From Stomoxys calcitrans (Eukaryota > Arthropoda > Insecta > Diptera > Muscidae): a DNA stretch of 64,000 nt. A program made the translations under genes and the position numbers. Where the stretch lies: NCBI RefSeq assembly GCF_963082655.1, contig NC_081554.1, positions 67,399,217 through 67,463,216 of the forward strand. The letters run 5' to 3'. Below, one piece after another: positions 43,501 through 55,096 of the stretch. The notes below the pieces were generated by a model. It was given only the letters and a program-made list of their open reading frames with translations, was not told the DNA's origin and did not search any database. The stretch's first letter is position 1. Every line of letters starts with the position of its first letter.

Positions 43501-44305
43501 GGTGATGGGTTGCCATTAAGGCTTGCGCGCAAGAATCACGCACAGGTACTTAGCCTCTTAACAAAACGGCAACTCTTTCCCATACAGAACATGGTCCGTC
43601 GCCCCGCATATAGCCTTCCGCCTAGCCGCATCACAAACGATACAACTTAGAATCTGACAAAGTCAAACATGTGTCAATTGCGAATCAAAACAACAGAAGA
43701 AGTTGCTGACATAATTCCCATTCCAAAAGATATTTTAGCAGAGACAAAGAAATATGACGGGTTTTGCATTTCCACATTCATTCAATTTTACTATCAGAGC
43801 GCGATAAGGGACAAAAATCCACTGATAGACAAAGAAGAATGGTGACGATTATTACTGTATATGTACATACGTACAATGGTTGAACTTGAAATTCATTCTC
43901 ATATGTTTTAGATTCTAAAGCATCACTGCGTCATGCAGAACTGCCATCGCCACCAATTGATTAAATTAAGAACACAACATACACACACACACACAAAAGA
44001 CGCCACGAAACAAATGTATTTGAAAACCCACCAACAGCTGTTTCTTAACGAACTTCAGATATGAATAATACGGGCAACCGTATTATCTTTGGTATAGAAT
44101 GCAGACTCTTCTCTCCAAACTCTCTTCTCTATAAGTAAACTTTAACAAAGAGGATTGACTTTATGGGTGGCAGAGTTGCCAAGGCAGCCAGATAATAAAA
44201 AACGCAATTTTGATAAAAAAAAAACGTGATTGATTTGTTGAAAAAAAATATATGAGAACTAAATAGAAAAAAATATTTTTTTTAATAAAGGGCGATATTT
44301 AAAAA
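43501..44305. other. Single-copy DNA, no gene assigned
   Basis: About 800 bp with a short (CA)n run at 43980-44000. No supported coding or RNA feature. Confidence 0.4.
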
Positions 44306-44309
44306 AGAA

Positions 44310-45331
44310 AAACAAGAAAGAGCGTGCTAAGTTCGGCCGAGCTGAATATTATACACCTTTTACCATGGATCGCATTTGTCGAGTTTTTTGCGCGGCATCT
44401 ATTTTTAGGCTAACAAAAAATAATGGATAAGAATTGTTATACTATTAGAGCTATATCAAGTTATAGTCCGATTCGAACCATAAGTGAATTGAATCTTGAA
44501 GACCCTAGTAAAAGTCATGGTGTAATATTTTAGTCCATTCCCATAATAATTGCGCATTGTAGGGGCTTAAGAAGCAGAATCGCGAGGTCGGTTTATATGG
44601 GAGCTCTATCAGGCTAAAGATTGAATCTGACCATATTGGGCATGCACTCTGAAGGTCATGGGAGATGCCGTTGTACAAAATTTCAGCTAAATCGGATGAG
44701 AATTGCGCCCTCTAGAGGCTTAACAAGTCAAGATCCCAGATCGGTTTATATGACAGCTATATTAGATAATGAACCGATTTCAACCATATTTAGCACAAAT
44801 ATTGGAATTCAAAACAAAACACTTCATACAACATTTTAGCCAAATCGGACAAAAATTGCGCTCTCTAGATGTTTAAGAAGTCCCGATCCCAGATCGGTTT
44901 ATATGTCAACTATATCAGGTTATGTACCGATTTGAAGCATTTTCAGTAAAGTTGTTGAAAGTCATAATATAATACTTAATTTCAGACAAATCGGATGAGA
45001 ATTGCGCCCTCTAGAGGCTTAAAAAGTCAAGATCTCAAATTTGTTTATATGGTAGCTGTATCAGGTTATGTACCGATTTCAACCATACTTAGTACAATTA
45101 TTGGAAGTCATTACAAAACACTTCATGTATAATTTCAGCCAAATCGGATGAGAATTGCGCCCTCTAGGGGCTTAAAAAGTCAAGATCACAAATCGGTTTA
45201 TATGGCAGCTATATCAGGATATGAACCGATTTAAACGATACTTAGCATAATTGTTGTAAGTCACTACAAAACATTTCGTACAAAATTTCAAATTATACCC
45301 ACCACCATAGAATGGTGGTGGGTATAAAAAG
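44310..45331 (+). repeat. Array element B, copy 5 (complete)
   Basis: Starts AACAAGAAAGAGCGTGCTAA with palindrome GTTCGGCCGAGCTGAA, then TACACCTTTTACCATGG. It has about five B units (AGAATTGCGCCCTCTAGAGG), then the trailing hairpin CCACCACCATAGAATGGTGG at 45299-45318 followed by GTATAAAAAG. Confidence 0.85.
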
Positions 45332-45334
45332 TCA

Positions 45335-46175
45335 AACAGGGGGAAATATTTGGAGGGTATTTTGGGGTTGGGGCGGATACAGGCACTCTTCCCTGAAAAT
45401 AGATATCAAATTCGTTCTTTACTCACAAATACCATGATTTGAGCTCCATATTGCCATAATCAGAAATGAAGTTCAGTTTAAGTGACGCTTAAAGGCGTAT
45501 CCCGAAACACTTGGCTCCAAAATTGAATATCAAATTCGTTTTCTACTCTCAAATACCTTTCATTTGAGTCCCATATTGTCATAATGGGTCAATCAACCTA
45601 TTAGACTCATTTTTGATTCTACGGAACAAACAAAAAAATCGGGTCCCATATAGTCATGATGGGTCATATGCCCATTTTAGGAGTTTTTGGGGGTAGGGTT
45701 ACCCCCTACACGAACTGATTTTGTATGCCAATATTAACACGAATTTTAGGGTTGGGGTGGCCCAATGGGTACTTCGGTACCAAATTTTAATACCATATTT
45801 GGTCCCGATCGGTCCACTTTTGAATTTGGGTAGTGTTTTTGGATAAAGGGGGAGGGTCCGCCCCCTTCCGAAATCAACAAATTGGGGCGGTGCCCCCAGT
45901 TACTTGGACCCAATTTTTAATATGAAATTCGTACTCTACTCCTGAATACTTTTCATTTGAGTCCCATATTGTCCCGATCGGTCCACTTTTATTTTTGGGT
46001 AGTACTTTTGGGGTAAGGGGGAGAGTCCGCCCCCCTTCCGGTATCAAAAAATTATATAGCCTATGTTTCCTTCCAGACCAACCTACACAATCTGCGAAAA
46101 TTCTAACGTAATCGGTTCAGCCGCTTTTGAGTCTGTACAGAACAAACAAATACAAATTCAATTTTATATATAAGA
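45335..46175 (-). mobile_element. Helitron, minus strand, 5' end present
   Basis: Read on the minus strand, the 5' end is TCTTATATATAAAATTGAAT at 46175, preceded by A, then TTTGTTTGTTCTGTACAGAC and GCGGCTGAACCGATTACG. Interior units extend left (GTCCCATATTGTCCCGATCG). No CTAG end was found; it abuts array B at 45331. Confidence 0.7.
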
Positions 46176-46179
46176 TTCT

Positions 46180-46235
46180 GTTTTTGCCTATTAAGAGATA
46201 CGGCCCGGCCGAATTTAGCACACTTTTACTTGTTC
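46180..46235 (-). repeat. Array element B terminus remnant
   Basis: ACGGCCCGGCCGAATTTAGC then ACACTTTTACTTGTTCG: the palindromic end of a B element on the minus strand, directly beside the Helitron 5' end. Confidence 0.7.
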
Positions 46236-46521
46236 GTTAATACTGGATAGTTTTGCCTATTCGTAATAAATAGTTATAGCAATTTAGAAATCAAAGAAAA
46301 GTTTTCACAAAAAATATCTTAAATAGGCGCATTTTTAAACCTTTATTAACTGACAACTCTGGCAACCCTAATTGGATGGTCTCTTGAAGAGCAAAACAGC
46401 ACACACACACAAGAAAACCCATTCAGTAACGCTTGCCTAATGACGATCGCCAACAACGATACGCACCAAAGAGCAATTGAAATTGAAAGCCCCAAAACTG
46501 GAGAGACTTTATAGCTCCGAC

Positions 46522-46531
46522 ATTCAGTCAT
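46522..46531 (+). promoter_or_regulatory. Possible initiator of the CAP-domain gene
   Basis: ATTCAGTCAT at 46522-46531 contains TCAGTC, matching the fly initiator TCAKTY with +1 at A 46526. No TATA box lies at the right distance and no clear downstream element was seen. This would give a 5' UTR of about 234 nt before the ATG at 46760. Confidence 0.35.
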
Positions 46532-46759
46532 AACGAAGAATCGAACCGGAATACAACTCACAACACACAAATCTACTTTGCCGGCCGGTTTAATACAAGT
46601 GAATAATCGCAGCGATAAAAACAAAAACACAATATAAATTTGTCTGTCTAGTCATACATATGGTGTGGTGTTAATAACCGCAGAGCATTTGAAAAAGGTC
46701 ACGTTTTGGTGGATCACCGTTAGGCGGGTGGTGGCGCACGATATACGGTGGCCAAAACA

Positions 46760-47473
46760 ATGGCTTGGTTTGGGTGTTTTTCGAAAAAGGGCTCCCAAGA
46801 TGAGCCCTACACCATACAAACGAATAACAGTCAGGCTGGTGCACTAGAATTAACCCCCTTTGAAATAAATCAAAATGAAGCCAAACTCGAAGAAATGCAA
46901 CCGCTGACACATACCGAAGTCAAGACCAAAAAAAGCGGAAACACGGTTACAGTAATACGTACAACTCGTACCCAAATGGTGAAAACTCAAAAAACAAACC
47001 AAAATTCTAGCACGGCTCATAGTTCTAGAGAACTTCCGTCGAGTGGATTGCAATCACATGCCAAACTAGTAACGACCAAAAATGTATCTGAGGAATCTGA
47101 ACCTTTGACTGTAACCAAAGTGAAGAGAAGCAAAAGCGGAAATACCGTAACTATAGTGAAAACTACACGATCCAGGGCTGTAAATGCACAAAACTCAGCA
47201 ATCGTTATTGAAAGGAATCTGAATGAACCAATGCATCAAGAACGGGTATATAAAACCACTACAGAGGTTAAAATTCCTGAAAAGCGAACGCGTTTCAATT
47301 TAAAGTCTGTGCTGTGGCGAAGAGCCAAAACGGACGTTAAAACTTCAGAGGAAGACATTGAAAGCTTGCAGGGACGATGTCTACTATCACATAATCAATT
47401 TCGAGAATTGCATGGAGTAAAACCTTTGACCTTGAACAAGGAAATGTGTGATTTTGCTATGGAATGGGCTCAA
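46760..47473 (+). CDS. First coding exon of a CAP-superfamily (GAPR-1-like) gene
   Basis: Starts at ATG 46760 in a good context (CAAAACAATGG) and encodes 238 residues before a donor, CAA|GTAAGT, at 47474, phase 0. The N-terminus MAWFGCFSKKG lacks a signal peptide, so the product is probably intracellular. Two related segments of 27 residues, at 48-74 and 115-141, share the pattern PLT-x-T-x-VK-x-x-KSGNTVT and may be a tandem motif. A basic stretch (RTRFNLKSVLWRRAK) follows near 176-190. From about residue 206 the sequence enters a CAP domain (CLLSHNQFRELHGVKPLTLN), corresponding to the first helix of GAPR-1-type proteins. The remaining CAP domain must lie on later exons; none was recognised to the window end. 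GAPR-1 homologues are known at Golgi and endosomal membranes; that role is inferred only. The long extension makes it unlike compact GAPR-1. Confidence 0.75.
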
Positions 47474-47830
47474 GTAAGTTAAGAAAGATATTTTCAATTA
47501 GCTTTGTATATGGGGCATTCCATATGGCTTGTAGAGGGTAAAAAGTGCCATCAAAATCCAAAAAGGATTGTCAAAGTTCATATTTTTTGCATACTAATAT
47601 ATAATATAATAATACCCGCAAAATATTTGATAAGCGGAAAAGGTGTAGGTTTAAATTTATGTGGCCACAATACCACAAGGACAGGTTCAATTCAAAATAA
47701 AGATACAAATTTTCAAGGAAAATTTCATTAACGAACAGAGAGACTTCTCTATTACAAATTTGCACCAAATAAACTTCTTTTCTGAAAAACGTTGAACTTT
47801 GTTTACGACAAAAGTACATGTTTTTATAGG
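47474..47830 (+). other. Start of the CAP-gene intron
   Basis: Follows the GTAAGTT donor at 47474. AT-rich and without repeats until an array B copy begins at about 47831. If the gene is intact this intron extends at least to the window end or to an exon I failed to see. Confidence 0.5.
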
Positions 47831-48612
47831 ATGGTGGAGGGTATAAACTCGTCGAAATATTCGTCTTGATCGTCATGACATTTTAAGTCGAACTAGCCAT
47901 GTTCGTCCGTCTGTCTGTCCGTCCGTCCGTCTGTCTGCCGAAAGCACGCTAACTTTCGAAGTAGTAAAGCTAGCCGCTTCAAATTTTGCACAAATACTTC
48001 TTATAAATGTCTGTCCGTCCGTCCGTTTGTCTGTCAAAAGCACGCTAACTTTCAAAGGAGTAAAGCTAGCCACTTGAAATTTTGCACAAATACTTCTTAT
48101 AAGTGTAGGTCGGTTGGGATCCACGTTTTGATATAGCTGCCATATAAACCGATCTGGGATCTTGACTTCTTGAGCCGCTAGAGGGCACAATTCTTATTCG
48201 ATTTGGGTGAAACTTTTGCATGAGGTGTTTTATTATGACTTCCAACAACTGTGCTGAGTATGGTTAAAATCGTTCCATAACCTGACACAGCTGTCATATA
48301 AACCTTTCTGGAACCTTGACTTCTTGAGCGTCTAGAGTGCGCAATTCCTATCCGAATTGGCTGAAATTTTGCACGACGTGTTTTGTTATGACTTATGAAT
48401 AGTTCAAATCGTTCCATAACCTGATATAGCTGCCATATAAATTGATTTGGTTGATTTGGTCTTGACTTCTTGAGCTACTAGAGGACGCAATTATTATCCG
48501 ATTTGGCTGAAATTTTGGATGAGGTGTTTTGTTATGACTTTCAACAACTGTTCTAAGAATAGTTCAAATCGTTCCATAACCTGATACAGCTGCCATATAA
48601 ACCATATAACCG
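47831..48612 (-). repeat. Array element B, copy 6 (truncated)
   Basis: Begins ATGGTGGAGGGTATAAACTC, has a TCCGTCCGTCTGTCTG segment, a local duplication of TCTGTCCGTCCGTCCG plus AAAGCACGCTAACTTTC (47943 and 48041), then B units. It is cut at about 48612 by LINE sequence, so the palindromic end is lost. Confidence 0.75.
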
Positions 48613-49800
48613 GCTCCAAGATGGATTCAGGGACTGGATTGGGGGTCTACTCTGATACACTCAATATCAGTATGTCTCTGAGTCTGCCAAGACGGGTTTT
48701 CAGGCAGAGGTCTGTGCCATTGCAGTGGCCGCAAGAGAAATTCTGGTAAGGGGCTTACCGCCCTCGAAACTCAGAATTTATGTGGACAGTATGGTGGCGC
48801 TCAAGGCCTTGGGGTCGAGGATGGTAAGATCGAGGATGGTAAGGTCGAGATGCGTGGCGGATTGTTTAGAATCCCTGGAGTGTGCGGTCTTTCAGGTAGA
48901 GGTCTGTGCCATTGCAGTGACCGCCAGAGAAAATCTGGTAACCGCACCGCAACCGCACCGCCCTCGCAACTCAGGATGTATGTGGACAGTATGGTGGCAC
49001 TCAAGGCCTTGGGGTCGAGAATCCCTGGAGTGTACGGTCTTTCGGTCAGAGGTCTGTGCCATTGCAGTGGCCGCAAGAGAAATTATGGTAGGGGCTTACC
49101 GCCCTCGAAACTCAGAATTTATATGGACAGTATGATGGCTCTCAAGGCCCTGGGATCGAGGATGCTACGGTCGAGATGCGTGGCTGATTGTTTAGAATCC
49201 CTGGATAGGCTCCGGGCACATGATGTGACGCTGACATGGGTTCCTGGGCATGTGGGGAGTCCAAGAAATGAGAGTGCGCCAGGAGGGGTTCGTCTGCGCC
49301 AGGCGGACCAGTCATCGGTCTTGCTTACGTGCCATTTGTCGAGCTTCTGAACACAGTAGATGTGATGGCAAGGGCGGCGTCGGTGGCGAGGTGGGACTCG
49401 TAGATGGTTGCCGGACTGCGAAGGCGCTATGGCCGGTCATCGACCGTAATAGGGCGAGGGAGTTACTGGCGTTCGATAAGAGGTCAATGAGTTCTTTGAC
49501 AGGGGTCATAACCGGACACTGTGCCATAGACCGCATGGCGGCGCGCATGGGAATACCGCACTATGACTTCTGCACGAGTTGCCACGATGAGGATAAGGAG
49601 GAGACTATTGAGCACTTGCTGTGTTTGTGTCCGGGTCTGCAGAGGCGTAGGCTCTCCTTTCTGGGGAGCCGTTTCTTCTGTGATCTGGATGAACTTGCAA
49701 ACGTACCTCTGGTATGTCTCCTGAGGATTGTTGAGGGAACAGGATGGTTCCGACGGGGGGTGCCACAAGCTCCGGCGTAGATAGATCTGTGTTTGCGTAG
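48605..49800 (+). pseudogene. LINE RNase H and C-terminus with triplicated segment
   Basis: RNase H-like coding sequence: QAEVCAIAVAAREIL, then LRIYVDSMVALKAL with a catalytic-type Asp. This stretch occurs three times (about 48701, 48893 and 49043), spaced 192 and 150 bp. Then come RCVADCLESLDRLRAHD, TLTWVPGHVGSPRNE (about 49215-49270), and after frameshifts the C-terminal part NRARELLAFDKRSMSSLTG, GHCAIDRMAARMGIP, then a cysteine motif CTSCHDEDKEETIEHLLCLC and CLLRIVEGTGWFRR, stopping at 49778. The arrangement matches I/LOA-type LINEs with RNase H. It is dead because of frameshifts and duplications. Confidence 0.75.
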
Positions 49801-49952
49801 AGACGGCGGTTCTTCGGAGAACACTCTATTCTAACGTCGATTTGTCCTATACACGTGCAAGAGAGCCATTGGAAAAAACCGCGTGTAATGCACTGGCTGT
49901 ATACCGCAGTTGTCTGACCTTTCTTGCTGTATATATATCTAAACCGATTTCG

Positions 49953-50032
49953 TCCAAACTTCTTTGATATTGTGGTGGTCCAAACTTCTTTGATATTGTG
50001 GTGGTCCAAACTTCTTTGATATTGTGGTGGTC
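49953..50032 (+). repeat. 26-bp minisatellite, three copies
   Basis: Three near-identical copies of a 26-bp unit (TCCAAACTTCTTTGATATTG plus TGGTGG) in direct tandem. Confidence 0.85.
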
Positions 50033-50079
50033 ATCGAGGAAAGCGTTGGGCAAAATGTTGCCAAGATTGGTCAATAAAT

Positions 50080-50535
50080 GCACTTGCAGTGTCTGTAGAA
50101 TTGAAAATTCTAGATATACATATATGTCAGTCATATTTAAATCTGAACCGATTTCTATGAAAATCAGCAGTAATATCAAGAGTCATAAGAGAATGCTTCC
50201 AGCCAAATTTCGAAAGAATCCTTAAAAAAATTAGCACTTTATTGCAATATCTTAAAATCGAACGAACATATATCTGAACCGATTTTTTTCAATTTTAATA
50301 GGCTATGGCTCTAGGATGAAGAACATGTCTGTACCAAATTTTAAGATGATCGGGCGAAAATTTCGACCTGTGCTTTGTACTCAAATTAACATGGACTGAC
50401 AGAGAGACGGACGAAGCCAAATCGAATTAGAAAGTGATTCTGAGTCGATAGGTGTACATCTCAATGGCTCTATCTCTCTTCCTTCTGGGTGTTACAAACA
50501 AATTCACTGGGTTTTAATGCCCTGTACCACAGTTG
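50080..50535 (+). repeat. Array element E fragment
   Basis: ATATGTCAGTCATATTTAAATC with AACCGATTTCTATGAAAAT, then CAGAGAGACGGACGAAGCC and the trailing end CCCTGTACCACAGTTGTGGT. The leading end is missing. Confidence 0.6.
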
Positions 50536-50654
50536 TGGTGTAGTGTTTAAAAATTCAAAATTTATCTCGAGGATTAATCAGTATAAATAGTGCCACTTTT
50601 ACATCTGCAAGTTTCTTCAGCTGAAATGTTTTTAGTTGTAATCTGCAGATAGTT

Positions 50655-50895
50655 TGTCAAGAACCTCAAGGGGTTAGGTTAGGTGGCAGTCTGCCATCAG
50701 ACTCACTTAGACGTTTTCGTCCATTCTGATACCACAGGAACAGAGGAAGGTAGATGCCTTCTAGTTCCTACCGTCGAACCATCCAGATCGCTTTAAAAAG
50801 CCCAACAACTTGCGAATGTTCACATCCGCTACATCAGACAGATTCTCAAAGAAATGAGAACCTATAATGGGCCACCGTCTGACTGCTTGTGCGAG
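50655..50895 (-). pseudogene. LINE 3' tail, minus strand
   Basis: On the minus strand it runs through a C-terminal cysteine-region remnant (FENLSDVADVNIRKLLGFLK, then RSGWF) and ends CTGTGGTATCAGAATGG...CTGCCACCTAACCTAACC at 50655. It is the same family as 8505-9245 and shares its tail with SINE-2. Confidence 0.75.
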
Positions 50896-51245
50896 AGATA
50901 AAATTCTTGGAATATTCGATTGCAGAATTCATTTTGCAATTTGAATAAAAAATTTACATCAAATATCGATTTAACTAGAAGTTTGATACGTCCCATGTTG
51001 GTTATCGGTCATTAAAATTTCGTTGCTGTATTGTTTGTGTTAGCGATTTATTCCTCATGCATTCAAATGCGTTTACTTGCAAAACTTAATGGGGCTTATC
51101 ATTATCATGGCTTTTGTTATTTGCCTTTCACAGAACTGCTAACAGAACTTTTCACAGAACCCAAACATTAGTCATTTTTTATACGGGTTTATGCTAGGTA
51201 AATTCCAGATATCATGGTATAAACATTTCAATAAAAATGTATATG
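50896..51245. other. Single-copy spacer
   Basis: No gene or repeat terminus recognised between the LINE tail and the Tc1/mariner element. Confidence 0.35.
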
Positions 51246-51247
51246 TA

Positions 51248-52155
51248 AAGGGTGATTTGTTAGCTATTATCTTTTTGGAAACACTGGTTTCAACAGATCA
51301 CGCACGTTTCTTGTTTTCTTTCACTGTCAAACAACTTCAGTTTGGTCTAAAATTTAACCATGAATTGTTTTACAAACGAACAACACTTGCAAATGATTGA
51401 ATTTTATTATTAAAATGGGGGCTGTGCTAAGAAAGTTCATCGCGCGCTTCTTCCATTTTACGACGAAGCTCATTTTTGGCTCAATGGCTACGTAAAAAAG
51501 CAGAATTGTCGATTTTGGAGTGAAGATCAGCCAGAAGCATTGCATTGGATGCTATCAATGCATCCAGAAAAAGTCACAGTTTGGTAAGGTTTATGGGCTG
51601 GCGGCATCATTGGACCGTACTTCTTCAAAGATGAAGCGAATCGTAACGTAACTGTGAATGGTGGGCGTTACAGCGATATGATATCCAACTTTTTTTTGCC
51701 CAGAATGCAAGAGCTTGACTGAAATGACATGTGTTTTCAACAAGACGGTGCCACATGCCACACATCACGCGTAAAAATGGACTTATTGAGAGGCGAGTTC
51801 GATGAATAGTTTATATCACATTCGGAACCGATCAATAAGCCGCCTAGATCGTGCGATTTAACGCCTTTAGACTATTTTTTGTGGGGTTATGTTAAAGCTC
51901 ATGTCCATACAGACCCACTTCAATTGAAGCATTGAAAGTCAACATTGAAGCATTTTTTCGTGAGATACCGGCCGAAATGTCGGAAAGAGTATGCCAAAAT
52001 TGTACTAAGTGGAGTAAACATTTGCCTGAAATAATCTTCAAACATTTCATTATATGGACCGTACGTACTATCGTATCAAATTAAGATTTCATGCATTTTT
52101 TGAATTTTGTGTGTTTTTTTCTTAACTTTTCTATAGTTCTTAAAAAATCACCCTT
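51248..52155 (+). mobile_element. DD41D-type Tc1/mariner element, internally deleted
   Basis: Both ends are present: AAGGGTGAT at 51248 after TA and its inverse ATCACCCTT ending at 52155. The left arm holds the start of the transposase (about 51360-51460), which jumps directly to HFWLNGYVKKQNCRFWSEDQ (51470 on), so the region between the helix-turn-helix and the catalytic core is deleted. WAGGIIGPYFFKDEANRN, FQQDGATCHTS (about 51737) and CDLTPLDYFLWGYVKAHVHTD-like residues follow, with a stop in between. It cannot make transposase but could be moved by an active relative. Confidence 0.75.
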
Positions 52156-53106
52156 AACATATATAACGAATTTTGATATGCCTCTATTATTATTATGTGA
52201 TAAATATAGCGATATTGATTGCTGGTTGCTCGACTTAATCATTCAAGCTAAGGGAAATTCCATAAAACTGCAGTATTTTATAGCTTTATATATAAAAGGA
52301 GTGAAGAGGGGGCTTCAACAATCTCTTATCATCTAACTCTATCGTTGGTCAAAGATTTGGCTTGATTCTACAATACATGGCTTCATCCCAACTCTCTCTC
52401 GTTGTAGGACATAACCAAACCAAATCTATTTTATCTTCCGGATTTCTACATCGACAGGGGTAATGTTTGTTCTCATTGCATCAACAAGCTCTCATCATCT
52501 AAGTCTATCGTTGGGCAAAGAGTTGGCTTGATTCCACAATGCATGGCTCGTTTCCAACTCTCTTTTCGTACAGCGGATCCATGTGTTTCTCGGGCGTCCC
52601 CTTCTTCGGTATCCTTGAGGGTTCCAGTATAGGACATTTCTCGCTATATCATCGCTCGGTCATTGTAGGATATAACCCAACCAAATCCATTTTCTCTTGC
52701 GGATTTCTAAATCGACAGGGATAGTTTTTGTTCTCATTTGCAATTTTTCGTTTCAAATACATTTTTGCCAGAAAATTCGAAATATTTGTAATGAACTTGG
52801 ATTATGCTACTGAGTCAAGCTCCAAGTTGTGCAGCCATATATTAAAATAGATTTCACACTACAGTTGAAGATTCTGACTTTTGTCTTTTATGAGGTGCCA
52901 CTGCATCTCCAAACTTTGTGGAGTTTCAGAAAGGCACTTCTGGCCTTGTTAATACGTTCGCAGGTGTCTGTTTCTGTTCCTTCGTTCTTTGTGACATTGC
53001 TGTCATGATAACAAAAGTTGTCAACGTCTTACATGGCTTGGCTGTTTAAAATGAGTACGGTTTATTTTTCGGTCCTATCCTCAACTTAGGACTTGTTGAT
53101 TTTCAG

Positions 53107-53406
53107 ATCTACTGAAAGCCTGGGTTTGAATGCTGACCTGAACATCAGAAAAAATGTTCAGCAGTGTTTATCCCCTCCTAATCTTTGCGACAGTTGTGAG
53201 GTATTGTACCATCTGGTATGGCAGCCTTGTATAAACTTCTCTACAAAAAGGATTTGCACTGCTGCACGCCAATCGAACTCGACTATAAAACGGAGGCCCC
53301 TAATCATTCAGCTTAAACTTCAATCGGACAGCATTCATTGATATATGAGAAGTTTGCCCTATTCCTTAATGGAATGTTCATAGGAAAATTTACATTTGCA
53401 CTGTTG
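53107..53406 (+). mobile_element. SINE-1 copy 5 (head truncated)
   Basis: AAAGCCTGGGTTTGAATGCT preserves box B only in part. The body runs through GTTTATCCCCTCCTAATC and GGAATGTTCATAGGAAAATT to TTTGCACTGTT. It interrupts the RTE-like LINE. Confidence 0.75.
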
Positions 53407-53577
53407 CAGATCATCATTCCAATTTGGCTTTTATCCGATCAAAGCGATGGGCGAAGAGGCAGATATCATACGCGTAGTCAATGTCGCCAAGGAAGACGTT
53501 TATACCCCAGCGAATGCCGTTGAAAGCCATAGCATTTGTTGCTTCTAAGACAGAGTCCAGTAGAATTAACAAGTAAA

Positions 53578-54434
53578 AGCGTGCTAAGTTTGGCCGGGCC
53601 GAATCTTGGGAGCCCACCACCATGGATTCTGCTAAAATATGGGAGCCCTTCTGTTTATAGACCGAGTTCGACCGTACTATGCGCAGTTTTTAAAAGTCAT
53701 AACAGAACACATATGCAAAATTTCAGCCAAATCGAATAAAAATCGCGGCTTGTAAGGGCTCAAGAATTCAAATCGGGATATCGGTTTATATTGGAGCTAT
53801 ATCAGGTTATAGACCGATTTGGACGGTACTTGCGAATTCCAGGGGCTCAAGAAGTCAAATCGGGAGATCGGTTTATATGGGAGCTATATTAGGTTCTTGA
53901 CTGATTTGGACATCACTTAGCACAGTTTTTGGAAGCCATAATAGAACACAATGTGCAAAATTTCAGCCAAATCGAACAAAAATTGCGGCTTGCAAGGCCT
54001 CAAGAAATCATATCGGGAGATCGGTTTATATGGGAGCTATTTTAGGTTCTTGACCAATTTGGACCGTACTTGGCACAATTGTTGGAAGTCATAACCGAAC
54101 ACCACATACAAAATTTCAGCTAAATCGGACAAAAATTGTGGCTTGCAGGGCCTCAAGAAATCAAATCGGGAGATCGGTTTATATGGGAGCTATATCAAAA
54201 TATATATATATACATCAATATAAACTATCTATACAAAATTTCAAGCGGCTAGCTCTTCGTGTTCGACCGCTATCATGATTTTGACAGGCGGACGGACGGA
54301 CATGGTTAGTTCTACTCAGAATGTCAGACGATCGAGAAAAAATACAATTTATGGGGTCCTAGATCAATATTTCGAGGTGTTACAAACGGATTGACTAGAT
54401 TAGTATACCCCCATCCTATGGTGGTGGGTATAAA
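53578..54434 (+). repeat. Array element B, copy 7 (complete, nested)
   Basis: Starts AACAAGTAAAAGCGTGCTAA with palindrome GTTTGGCCGGGCCGAA. It has about four units (AGAAATCAAATCGGGAGATC, AAAATTGYGGCTTGYA), a GGACGGACGGACATGG segment, and the trailing hairpin CATCCTATGGTGGTGGGTAT. LINE coding sequence resumes on both sides in frame, with no target duplication visible. Confidence 0.85.
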
Positions 54435-54908
54435 AAAAGCTTTGGCGATAGGATGCACTTCCGCTTCACTGCCTTTATCGATGCCGAATGGTCGGCTCTC
54501 TTTCCCATTGAAACACACTGAAACATCAGCATTCATATGATGCTCCCTTATTAGCGGCACAATCTTTTCTGGGGTGTCCTTATTCAAAATCGAGATCCAC
54601 ATATAGCCTCGCAAAATTGTGTGAAAATCACGCTCAAAATCGATGAATAGTTCGTAGAGCTGTGTATTAAGTTCTGCAGACTGTTCTACATTTATACTCA
54701 AGGAGTTAATATGGCCTGCATAAGAATAACCTGGCCGGAAACCTGTCTGTTCCTTCCGCAAAATGCAGTCAAGTGCAGGCGAAATACGCTGAAGCAGAAA
54801 TTCCTCCCAGTCCTCTTCGATCATTGGGGTGATTTATTGAGCAATAGGGTGTGGTCCATACCCCAACAGTTTGGCAGGTACGTTAGCAGGACTGGCTGAT
54901 TAGGCGGT

Positions 54909-55096
54909 ATGAAATAAATCCCCAATGGAATAAAACCCAGACTGAAAATGATATAAAAACCCAAAAATAAAACTTTATTTCATAATGAAATAAGAACCCA
55001 AAAGTAAAAATAATAAAAAAATAAAAGTTTGGGGCCTTATTTCATTTTCCGTCTGGGGGTTTATTGCATTGGGGCCTTATTTCATTTATTTCACTT
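54909..55096. mobile_element. 188-bp foldback MITE with 10-bp target duplication
   Basis: The element is almost entirely one imperfect palindrome: ATGAAATAAATCCCCAATGG on the left is mirrored by CATTGGGGCCTTATTTCATT on the right, centred near TTTCATAATGAAAT at 54974-54987. The flanks are identical: ATTAGGCGGT at 54899-54908 and 55097-55106. There is no coding capacity. A 9-10-bp duplication is typical of Mutator-like and foldback elements. Confidence 0.8.

Larger units (their letters stand above)
52330..54898 (-). pseudogene. RTE-like LINE RT relic, split by SINE and array B
   Basis: Minus-strand order: ISPALDCILRKEQTGFRPGY, AGHINSLSINVEQSAELNTQ, LYELFIDFERDFHTILRGYM, DVSVCFNGKESRPFGIDKGS and HPIAKAF (54820-54437). 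After array B (54434-53578) comes LILLDSVLEATNAMAFNGIR with DIDYAYDICLFAHRFD, where YADD has become YAYD (53575-53412). After SINE-1 (53406-53107) comes INKARSAFLKLHKVWRCSG, KTKVRIFNCSVKSILIYGCT (52960-52830), and VDLEIRKRKWIWLGYIL, WNPQGYRRRGRPRNTW (52730-52560). The last part occurs again, shortened, at 52480-52340. The NPQG..RRGRPRNTW ending is typical of RTE-like LINEs. Confidence 0.75.

Noticed and set aside
46748..46759. GTG at 46748 as the start of the CAP-domain exon
   Set aside because: The ATG at 46760 has a good fly initiation context and is the first in frame; GTG starts are not expected here.
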